DNA of 64,000 nucleotides from Psoroptes ovis (taxonomy: Eukaryota; Arthropoda; Arachnida; Sarcoptiformes; Psoroptidae). Both the position numbers and the translations under genes were made by a program. The stretch spans positions 746,501 to 810,500 of the forward strand of contig PQWQ01000010.1 of assembly GCA_002943765.1 (NCBI GenBank). Direction: 5' to 3'. The notes under the pieces are model-generated. The model saw only the letters and a list, made by a program, of their open reading frames with translations. It made no database searches and was not told the DNA's origin. Below, one piece after another: positions 46,501-58,500 of this stretch. Each line of letters begins with the position of its first letter. Position 1 is the stretch's first letter.

Positions 46501-49500
46501 ATAAGGAATAAAAGGGTTATAATTCGGGAAATTTGGGAAAAATAAAAGAAAAGTTTGTTTATTTTGAATTTTGATTTTGAATACACACGGACGAATGAAT
46601 TCGGTGGTCGATTTACAACATTTACACACGATGTATTGGCAGGGTGAAAGGGGTAGAATAATAATGAAATGGTTGTGAAATAATAAGGGTTGAAAGGGTT
46701 GTGAATCATAATTGAAAGGTGAATAAGTAAGAAATGAATTAAATTTTAAAATTTTGAAATTGAACAATACTTACCACAATAGAAAAAACTACCTTTGAAA
46801 AGCTATTCATTCATTGATTTTTAAAATTTATCCAATTTTAAGAATGAAAGGGTCGAAAGAAGAAAAAGAGAATTATGAATGGAATAATGAAAAATTAAAA
46901 TTAAGAGGATTTCAAAGGTATTTTTGAAGATAGTTCATAGGTTTTGAATAGAAAAATAGAGTAAGTGGCGCTTCCATGAATATGATTTCACATACCTGAA
47001 CACCCAATATTCCGAATATGATGAAAAATGTACAACAAATCAGTACAATGTTACCGATGGGACGCAGTGATGATAGCAGTGTTTGTACGACTAATTTCAA
47101 GCCTGGTGCACGATTTATGACGCTGAAAATCAAATTTTCAATTATTTTTCAAATCCAAAAATCGAATAATTTCAATAAATAATCATACCGTAATGGTCGC
47201 AATGATCGTAATAAACGAAACACCCTTAATATACCGAAAATACGTGGTGATCTTTGTGCAACAAATGATAGAAATATATCCAACAGCGAAATCCCAACCA
47301 ACGAACCATCCATTATGTTCCAACCATTGTGAAAGTAAGCATTACGGCCATAAAATAATCCTTTGGCAATCACCTTGATAAACATTTCAATGCCAAACAC
47401 TAGCGTGAAGACGAAATTGGCCATATTCAGAAATTCACGTTCTTTACTATGTGGTGGAATTTTTGGCCGTTCCATGGCCAGCGTTATACAATTCATTGAT
47501 ATAAATATCAGCACGAAATAATCAAAATGTGGATGATCAGCAATCCAAATACAGTAACGGCGAAAACGATTGGTTGGTGGAAATATAAACAATGAATATT
47601 CTTCACGTACGGTCATCCATGATGTCCATTTGAAATATATACAAAATTTTCGAATTTTTTCATTCAATTCGAATGATTTGGTGGTAGTTTGTTGATCAAT
47701 GTTTCGACCATAATCATCATTATCACCATCATTCATCATGAAATGTTTTCTGACGATTGAATCATCAAATTGTTCATTAGAATTGCGTACACTGAATACG
47801 CTTGATGAATAGAAAACACCTCGAAGCGATGTACGTGGACTCAATACCCGAATTTCGTGTATCAGACTATTTTTACGTTGAAAATGTCTTTGTAGTTGTA
47901 GCTGTTGCTGTTGTTGTTGTTGTCGTCGTCGGTGTTCATTAGTATTATGATTGCTAGCATCTGTTTCATCCGAAATATTCGATAATTTGGATGCCGATGA
48001 ATGATGATGATGATGATGATGCTGTGGTGATGTTTCATTATCACTACTGGCCAACATTTGATCATTTTCATCATCATCATTATTATTATTATGATTATCT
48101 TCATCAACATCGCCATTGATATTGTTTTCATTATCATTATCGATATCATTTTCTTCACTGATATGTCTATTTTTAAGCGTATCATCTTCGTAATTAATTG
48201 ATTTTGTTCGTAATAATAGATCGGTTGCTAAACTTTTACGTCTAATAACGATATTTTTTTTAGCATAAATTGGACAAAATGTATCTTCAGATACCACATT
48301 GAATGATGATGATATGTTTTTAAGATTATCGTTGTTTTTTGATTGATCATTATGATTATGATTATGATCGGATGATGAACGTTGACGAAATTGAAAAAAA
48401 CTTTTACGTCTTTGTAAGGCATTTTTCGTTGTTGTTGTAGTCGATGATTTGTGGACATTTGTTTGTTTGTCACATCGATAATCATCATCATTATCAGTAT
48501 TGAATGATGCAATTCTATCGATTTGATTACAACTAAGCTCTTTACGTATTGGAAAATTTATTAATCTTTGATTATTATTATTATTATTATTGTTATGATG
48601 ATATAAATTATAATTATCAATAATTGTATTAGTATTTTTTAAATCATTTGATTGCCGTTTTTTACGTCGATTGCTAATGCTGCCATTATGGCTATTTACA
48701 GGTTCAATATCATTACTTTTACTGCGGATAATTTGTTGACAGCCAGGTAATATTGATGTTGTTGTCGGTGGATTCGACGATTCACCATCTTTATATCGTA
48801 CGATTAACTAATTGATTTATGAATGTTGAATTGTTGAATTCATGTTTTCTTGCAGAAATTTTAAAAAAATTTATTCACAAAAACTTACCATCGATTGATG
48901 ATGATGATGATGATGATGTCGATCATCATCGATATTCGATGATGAAGCTGATGTTGATGATGATACTGATATGGTTTTCGAAACGGTCGATGTAGAAAAT
49001 GGTAACGATAATACATCACTATTCGATGTTGGTGGTGAACCTTGTGGTGTAGCTGCTGTACGTGTTATCAATGGTGGCGGTATAAGACCTGAAATCGATG
49101 TGGATGCTACGTTATTAATGGTGGCTAAATCATTATTTTGTTTCATTGAATTTGTCGATGATAATTGAATGGATGTTGAACCAATCGATATTTCTGGAAA
49201 CATTTTTTCAATGCTATTATCAGGGTTGTTATTATTATCATCTTGTTGATTATAATTATAATTATTTGTATTATTATTACTATTATTAGTTAATGCAAAA
49301 AATAAATTTGTTTGATTTGAAAGACTTTTTTTAGGATTAATATGATTCGATGATTGTGGCTGAATTTGAGGCTGTTCTAAGGTTTGAATTTCTTTTTTTT
49401 GGAAAAATAAGATTTGAAATGATTATTATTGATTGAATTTTCACAGGTCAATTCAATCTATAATCTTCAAAAAAAAAAAAAAATATTACTCACCTTTTTC

Positions 49501-52500
49501 TAAATCATCATTATGACTATAAAAATATATCAGACGTTCTTGTTTAACTTGTTCAATTTTATCTTGTGAACTTGAATTTGATTTTTTCAATTCATCCTAT
49601 AGCAAATAAATTGAAATTCATAGACAAACATTAGTCATAATTAAGCGAAATGAAATGTATTGAAATTTAAATTAATAGATGGCCATTCACAATATACAAA
49701 TACAAACCTCTTGACTAAAACCTTCGACCAATATGGCAACCAATAGATTGAACAATACATAATTACCGAATGTCATCAATGCAACAAAATATAATGCAGC
49801 ATATGGTGATGCTCGTTCCATACCGTTGAATAGTACAACATTCCAATCTTCTTGTGTTAATATCTATGTTTGTTCAATTACATTCATTTAAAACATGAAA
49901 AAAAAATTAATCAGATCAAATCAAATCAAACAAATGAAAAAAAAGTATTGTAATTAAATAAATCATTCAAAATAATGATGATGATATGTCATGTATAATA
50001 ATTTTCATTGTAATCATACGAAACGACAAGACAAAACATATGACAAATAAATGAAATTTGACAATCAAACAAACGAACGAACGAATATAAATACAACAAA
50101 ATGTAAATGACCATTCATATGTTAACCATTGTTGATGATGGCTAAAGCAATCATTGAAAATATACAATGAAAATGACAATAAACATTATTAATACAACAA
50201 TGACAGAAACAACACAGAATTGTTAAATCATCCTCCTCCTCATCATCAATAATGATAACATGTTATTGTCATTTTCCATTTTCAATTTCAATTTAAACTT
50301 TAATTTCCTATGAAACATTTGATAATGATAAATAAAAATAATAATAATTATCGATACAATAATTATTCAATTTCTTCAATTGAAATTGGGTAGGTTGTCC
50401 GAAAAGTTCATCGCGATTAATCAATAGAGTTGCTCAGGAAAATCGGCCAAAACTTGCCGGACAACCTAGCACATACATACAAACATAGACAACGATAAAT
50501 AGAGAAAGAAACAAATTATAAATATTTGTGTAAATGTCATTTGTAATGTGATTTTATTCTATTTATTATTATTATTTTGCAAAATTCTATATCTTCGATT
50601 CCACTTAAATGAACAACAATTGAATTCAATTGAATAATTTGTATTTGAATATGAATGCAATGTAATGGGAAAGCATTGATTTCATTCATTGAAGAATCAT
50701 TGAAAATATATTAGGTTGTCCGGAAAGTTTTTGCCGATTATATTGTGGGAAATTATGAGAAAAATCGGCAAGAACTTATCGGACAATCTAATATTATATG
50801 GAAAATAATAATAATCGAAATAATAATAATCGAAAACAATTGTGAAATTCAATGAAATTCAATTTTCAATCCTCTCTGTGTCTCTTTTGCTTTATTTTCA
50901 TTAATTTACACTGAATTTTACAACGCTTATTATTATTATTTAGATTATTTAGATTATTGGAATTTCGAAATTCCGAAATTCATGAATGAAAATGTTCATA
51001 TTATTGCTCGGTTCGATTCGGTTCGGTCCTTGGCTTGATTATCCATCATTAAACAATGAAGAAAACAAAAAAAAAACAATCAAAATATCAATTCGTTCAA
51101 TCGGTTCAATTCGCCTTCGTAGTAGTTCGATATCGATCGTCATTATTATTATCATCGTTATCGTTTATTATCGTTTATTAACATTATTATCGATGTTCAT
51201 TCATTGAATTTTGTTTACAATTGAATGAACAATTGAACAATATCAAGCAAGAAACAGCAAAGCACGGCGGAAAATCAACAAATTTTCATATATTATCATC
51301 ATCATTTTTTGATATGAATAAATAAATAAATGAAAAACGAATAAAAATAAATAAAATATATTAAAATAAATACAATACAATACAATACAATACACAATAC
51401 TATACGAAACAATAGCTTCAATTCAAAATTCAAGTACGGTAAATATTAGCATCATTATCATCATCATCATCATCATTATTATTATTATTATTATCTAAAT
51501 GAAAATCTATTCTATTTGTATTCAGAATTTGTATGGATTTTATTTGAAAACAAATTTTTCCATTGTTTTTTCTATTCATTCGTTTCATTCGATCATTCAG
51601 TTATTCATTGAGATTTATATGTTGTTCAATGCATTCCCTTTCGAATACATTTTTCAATGGATTTTCAATGCATTCCCTTTGAAAATGCATATTTCTGACT
51701 ATTCATTCGAAGGCTATAGCCTCAATTCTCAATGAACATGAATGCTCATGTTTTTTCGCATAGACTTGAGCCTCAATTATTGTCTGGAAAATCATTGGCC
51801 ATTGAATTAAGCTGAAAACAAAGATTGGAAATTGGATTGAAACATTGGAAACAAATGAATAAACAAATATTGGATAAATGAAATCAAATACAACAAAATC
51901 AAACAATCAACCAATTTGACCATATACAAAACTGACACACCAAGAAATTTACAGAGAAAAAAAATTGATTGATTCATCAATAATCGATCAATTCAATCGA
52001 TTTCTTTGATTCTTTAATTCAATCGATTTTATTCAAAATCAATTTACAACTAAACAAGATGTGCTAATATTAAACATCATGGCCACAAATTGAAATTTTA
52101 TGTATCAATCAATCAATCAATCATTGATACAATATCATTGATACAATATTTGCTTACCACATAAACATTAAATTTCAATAAAAATTTGCAATTATCTATG
52201 AATAATTTTATTATTATCATTATCATCATTGTTATTATTGAATCAATGATGATGATCATAATGTAATAATCATAACAATAATAATAATAATAATAAAGAC
52301 AACGAGACAATACGAATAGAACACACACAATAAAGAATCACAATCATTCATTCATTGACCAAATTGAATGAATCGATTCAATGATATTGAAATTATACGG
52401 AATTCATTTCCATTTCATGAGTATACATGGTTTCAAACCATTGAATACCACACAATGATATATATATTTTTCCAAAAAAAAAAGGAAATTCTATGGTCAT

Positions 52501-55500
52501 TGAATTTTTTCAATAAATAATATCGAAGATTCAATAATAAATATTTTATATATTCGATTCTAGCAGGTTGTCCGACAAGTTTTGGCCGAGTTTTTAGCCG
52601 ATTTTCTTGAGCAACTCTATGCGATTAAGCGGAATAAACTTTTCGGACAACAACCTAAATATTATATAATGCTTGATCATTTGATTTGGTTGAAACATTA
52701 ATAATTTTTGCTGGAAAATTGATTTCAACCAACGAAGAAAAAATTCTCCTTTAATTCAATTCTTCATTTAATTCAATTCTGATTCAAATAAATAAATAAA
52801 TAAATAAAAAATCAAACAACAAACAAACAAGAATAATTATTCTTTAAATTTGAAGAATAATCATTGAATTCTATATTATTATTACTATTATTATTTGAAT
52901 TGTTTTGAATCGCAGAAACACGCCGAGGAGAAATGAAAAAAAAAATAAAAAATAAAAAATAAAAACCCTAAATCAAAAAGAATTCACAAGCAATGAATTG
53001 ACCAATGTTGAATATAATATGGAATTTGAAATTTTTGTAATAAAAATGAAATGAAACATGTGAAAATATGCTTAGCCAAGCAAATTATCGAATGAAAATG
53101 AATTGAAAATGAAATAATTCAATGAAATACATTGAGAATGGCATTCATAGAGATACACGAAAAAGTACTTTTGATTCATTCCGATTGATTCACTCACAGT
53201 GAATTTTGTCGTTTGGTGTGTGTATTTGTGTGTCTGTGCAATTTGAAAATATCCAGGAGAATATTTGAAAAGGAGAAAATTCATACAAGTAAACCAAATG
53301 AACCTAATGAATCTATGAAGAAGGATGAATGAATCAAATTGAAAATTCAAATCGATTCAATTTGTGTTTGATTCGATCCGATTGATTCGAGCTCGATTTG
53401 CTTTTGTATACTTTTGATTTTTGTATTGGGTTGTCCCATAAGTTCTTGCCGTTTTTTTTGATATTTTTTCATCTGAAAAACGGTAAGAATTTATGGGACA
53501 ACCTGAAATGTATGATTTGTAATCAAATCAATTCAAGGAGAGTTTTTGAGGAGTTTCGAATAATAATTTTCATTCAATGATTCAATTGATTATTAATTTT
53601 TTTTTGTTTATTTCACATTTCAAATTGAATCAATTTTTTTTTGTGTCGAAATTAATTTCATATTGGGTTGTCCCATAAGTTTTTACCGATTTTCAAATGT
53701 TTTACAATTAGTAAATCGGCAAGAACTTATTGGACAACCTAATATTATTCATGTTTTCTTTCATTTGTATTTTGTAAATTTTTGTCAATTGTCATAGATT
53801 CATTGTGGGAAAAAAAATCAATTACGATCTAGATTCGTTGAATTTATCAGCCCAAACTAGCCAACAAAATATTACAAAAAATACAAAATCAATGGAAATT
53901 CATGGAAAATCATCGAAAAATCATATAAAATCAATGGAAATCCGAGGAAAATCAATTGAAATCAATGGAAATCCAAGGAAATCATGGAAAATCAATTGAA
54001 ACCCATTGAAAATCAATGGAAATTCATGGAAAATCATGAGAAATCAATCGGAAATTCAGCTGTAAATTTCAATTTTAGAAATTATTCAATTTTCCAGGCT
54101 CAGACATAGAAATGGCGGGCAAAATGAAATGAAAATAATAACCGAATACCGGGAATATTATATGAATTTGAAATTCTTGAATTTCAATTTTCACACTGAA
54201 AAATGACAACTTTGTATGAAATACAATTCAGTGCTACAAATCATTATCATCTGTGATTCAGCTCTTTTTTTTCCCGTTAATTTAAATTCATAAAATTTCG
54301 GACTCGAAAAAATAGACAAGGTTGTCCGGTATCTGTATGGGTCGCAAGGACCCCAAATAAAGCCAAGACATGTTGGAAATTGGATGCCCGTAAGCACATG
54401 TGTGCGCGAAATTTAAATTTCAAAATGAAATGAAATTAGATAAAATAAAACACATTTCACCACACACAGACACATGTTTGACTGGTTGGCTTTTAGAAAG
54501 TTGAAATTTTCACAAATTTTTAAATTTTGGAGGGGTTAAAACTTCCACAATTTGTGAAATATGAAATTATCATACAACTATTTTGTTGTACAATTATCTT
54601 GTGGGCATCACACAAATCATCAACGATCATCATAGACCATCATCAATCATAATAATCAAATTGTGACACTACTGCTGCTGCATACATACATCCGCCATAC
54701 ATTCACATCGCATTTGTATTAGGTTGTCCCATAAGTTCTTGCCGTTTTTCGCACGAAAAAAAATATTTAAAAAACGGCAAGAACTTATGGGACAACCTAA
54801 TAATATAATTCATTAATTTTAAAATTTATTCATTTATTCATTCATACGAGGAGATTCGAAAAAATTATCATTCAGTCAAATAGTCAAAAATTCAATTTGA
54901 AATGAAATATTTTTGATTAAGTTTTTCCCGAAGAAAAATTTCTTGGAAATTTCTCTCTTGGAAAAAAAATGAAATATTTCATTGATAATTCTCTCAGTTC
55001 AACAAAGATATAAATGAATGACATTTTTTCATTTTCATTTTTTTTTTCAAAAATTTTCTTATTACCCTTTCGTTGAAAAGAAATTAAAAATTTCTGGTAA
55101 AATCTTGAAATCAAGTTATTCTAGAAATTTTCCCAAAAATTTGTTTGAATTGTTTGAATTCTGGGAATTTCAAAATTAAGAAATTCTGGAATTTTCAAAT
55201 GAAATTTGAATTTTGATTCGTACAGAATCTGGTAAAAACTGTACAATTGAATAATTCGGTGACATTTGTAACAATGAAATGAAAGAAATTGTCGCAACAT
55301 TTTGTAATGTGTGATCGTGTTGAAGAGTTGTTTGATTATTTGGAGTTTTAAATTTTTGAAAATTCGTTGATTTCCAATATTTCTTTCGTATTTAAAGGTT
55401 GAATTTATTAAGGCTTTTGTCTCGAATTCATTGTTTATTCAGGTTTTTTTTCATCGCATTCATTTATTGTTTATTTATGAATGCAAATATTTCAAAATTT

Positions 55501-58500
55501 GCAGCCAAAATTTTTCACATCAAAGAACGAAACAAGGATAATCTAATCTGATATGATTCAAATAAACAAAAAAATGGAAATAATAACGATGATATTCACC
55601 CTTTAAGCTCATTTATTTATCATTTTACTTTGCTTTGTTTTGTATTGTTCAGTCATTTAACAACAATCATTTATCATTTCGAAAAATTTGTGAAAGCAAA
55701 AAGCAACCCAAAAATTGAAAAAATGAAAATGTGATTTATTCACCCGACTAAATCAACGAAAATAAACAGAAAATAAATAAATTATTTTCATTCTTATTAT
55801 GAATTATTATCCTGGAAATCGTGGGCCAAAAATCATGGGCCAAAATAGGGTAAAACCAGGCTAGAAATAGGCGAGATTTATACATTCAAATTTCTCAGGT
55901 TACACACACTATTCTAATATTGTCTATGCTCTATGTGTGTGTACAATGATCATGTTGTATGCTCTATGTTCAATGATGCTTTATTAGATGTCAATGTCAT
56001 TCAATTCAATTCATTTGAAACAAATAATAAATAATTGTAAACGATAACAGCGATGAAATGAAATGAATGGCAAATTTGCTTTGTTTTGGGCTGATTATTA
56101 GCAATATTATCATTGATATCAATGAATATCAGTATTATTTGTATGATATTATCAATTTCGGATGATAATATCGCCTCTGTTTCAACTAATTCAACTGATT
56201 CGATTGATATTGACTTTATTATTCGTCTCACTATGAATATATTATTATTATCACAATTGTAATATGATCATAATATTGTACAATTGTATTACAATTGATA
56301 ATCATGTAAAAATATATTTCATATGTTTGGGTTGTCCGCAAAGTTCTTGTCGATTATATCGTAGAAAATTCATTGAAAAATCGGCAATAACTTATGGGAC
56401 AATCCAATATATGAAATATATTTTTACATGATTAATAAATACCTTGATATTTATCAGGAATATTCTTTGTAATATTAATACATTATATCACACATTTTTA
56501 TTCATTCAGACATTCGTTTGTTTTATTTGAATTTTTGACAATTTTTGACAAGCAAAAAATGAACAAATAGAAATATATTACGGATAATTGTAATAATCAT
56601 GGCCGATAAATTCTGCATAGAAAATGCATAGAAATTCTATGAAAATGCATGTAATTTCAGCAGAAATTCCATGAAAATACATGGGATTTATTTATTTATT
56701 TCGTTTATTTATTCATATTTATTCAATCGTCTCATGTATGTTTGTAAATTTGCTTGCACAAACACAAATAAATAAATAAAAAATAAAAAACTTTAATATG
56801 ATTAATGTGTAAATTGTCAAAGTTATATTCCTTCTCATTCGTATTTATTATTATTATTATTAGCATAGTTGTTGGCTTATTTATTGCTTCTCTGAGCTCA
56901 TTTTCGCCTGATAAAATTGTATGAATGTATTTTCACAGTCAAATTTAAAGTTTCAGTCAGTCTTTTTTTAAGTTGACAGACAAAAAAAAGCGAAAATATT
57001 TGGCTGTCCTGAAAGTTTTCACCGATTTACTAATTGAAAAACATATGAAAATTGGCGAAAATTTTTCGGACAATCTAATATTTTGAATTCAGTTTATGTG
57101 GAAATATGAATATATGGAATGAAAATATGGAATATCAAAATATGTGAAAATATCAAAAAATAGAAAAAATAAATAAATCAACATTTACCTGAAATACGGT
57201 AACCAATGCCCATAATAGTGAATCGAAATTTTTTCTATCACATTCTAAACTATTATCGAATGGATTACGATCACAAAATTTGCAGCCAAATAGATTCATG
57301 CCGAGTATACTGTTTGTCCATGTGTATGGTGATGATGATATATTTGATTATTTGTAGGCATTTTTTTGGATTAAAAATTCAAATAAAATGAAATTGTCAT
57401 ATTAAATTGTGGAAATACAAGAATAGATTGGTAAAAACAATGAGACAAATACCTGAATATAAAAATAAACAACATTAAAAGGGCAAAAAATACGGCAACA
57501 TTATCGATTGTACGTAACATTATCACTAATTGTCTTCGTAATGCAGGCATAAAACGTACTAATTTCAATATACGAAGCAAACGAAATGTTCGTAATACGG
57601 AAAGATTTGAACCATGTTCATCTTCCAGTAATTCTAGCAATGATAATATAACAATACAACCATCGAATACATTGAAACCGCTTTTAATATATTCATAGAA
57701 ACCATATGCTAATAATTTTAATATCATTTCAATACAAAATATTATTGTAAATATTATATTCGATATTTCTACGGCATGTGATAATGATTCTGGTTGATTA
57801 TGATATTCGATACCCATTGAAAATGTATTCAATAAAATGGCTAAAAATATTGATTGTTGAAAATAATTATGTTTCACTATACGTTGTAATATTCTACGAA
57901 TATATTTCAACATTTTTGTCATCGGCCTAGTGCAACGTTTTGGACAACATTGATGACATGAATTGATCGATATCATTGATGATGCACGCCTAGCATAACG
58001 ATTCGATACACTTGAACAACTTGCACAACGATCCAATTCGGTTTTACTTCGATGATTAGACTTGTAATGATGATGATGATGATGATGATGCGAATGATGT
58101 GAATGATGACCATGATGACCATGATGATGATGTAATGAATGACGATGATGATTATGATGATGTGGATGTGGATGTTGTTTATAATAATGTCTACTACCAC
58201 CACCGCTACTACCACGGTAATGATGTGGACATTTACATGGTGATGTTGTTGATGGTGATGATCGATATATATCATAGAATTCATTTTGTTGATGATGATG
58301 TTGTTGATGCATTTTATCACCTGTTTTATTAATTAATTTATTACAATTAATATTAACATTAATATCTCCTTTGAGATCTTGTTGTTGATCATCATCATCA
58401 TCAATCAAAAGTAATGAATTTTTCGATGCAGAACGATTATCATAATTATTTAAATTATGATTATCATTTATAACAGGAATTATATCATCATTATCATTAG

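Larger units (their letters stand above)
45311..49596 (-). other. Cav3 II-III linker and domain III
   Basis: The II-III linker spans 49494-49596, 48889-49391 and the first part of 47189-48807. It is mostly low complexity but carries GLIPPPLITRTAATPQGSP, which matches a conserved island of mammalian T-type linkers. IIIS1-S4 end in 47189-48807 (FRLLRSLRPLR), S5 in 46996-47122, a 28-bp micro-exon (46775-46802, LFKGSFFYC), 46217-46317 (NKTEC glycosylation site, NFDNLGQ) and 45311-45593 (SSKDGW filter and S6). Confidence 0.9.
49864..57188. other. Large Cav3 intron in domain II, 7.3 kb
   Basis: It contains eight MITEs (50391 to 57078), a degenerate 28-bp-type array (53883-54052), another near 56610-56690, CAAT runs, and no recognisable nested gene on either strand. 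Small open frames are scattered and motif-free. The junction exons on both sides encode the conserved domain II turret and filter. Confidence 0.65.
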
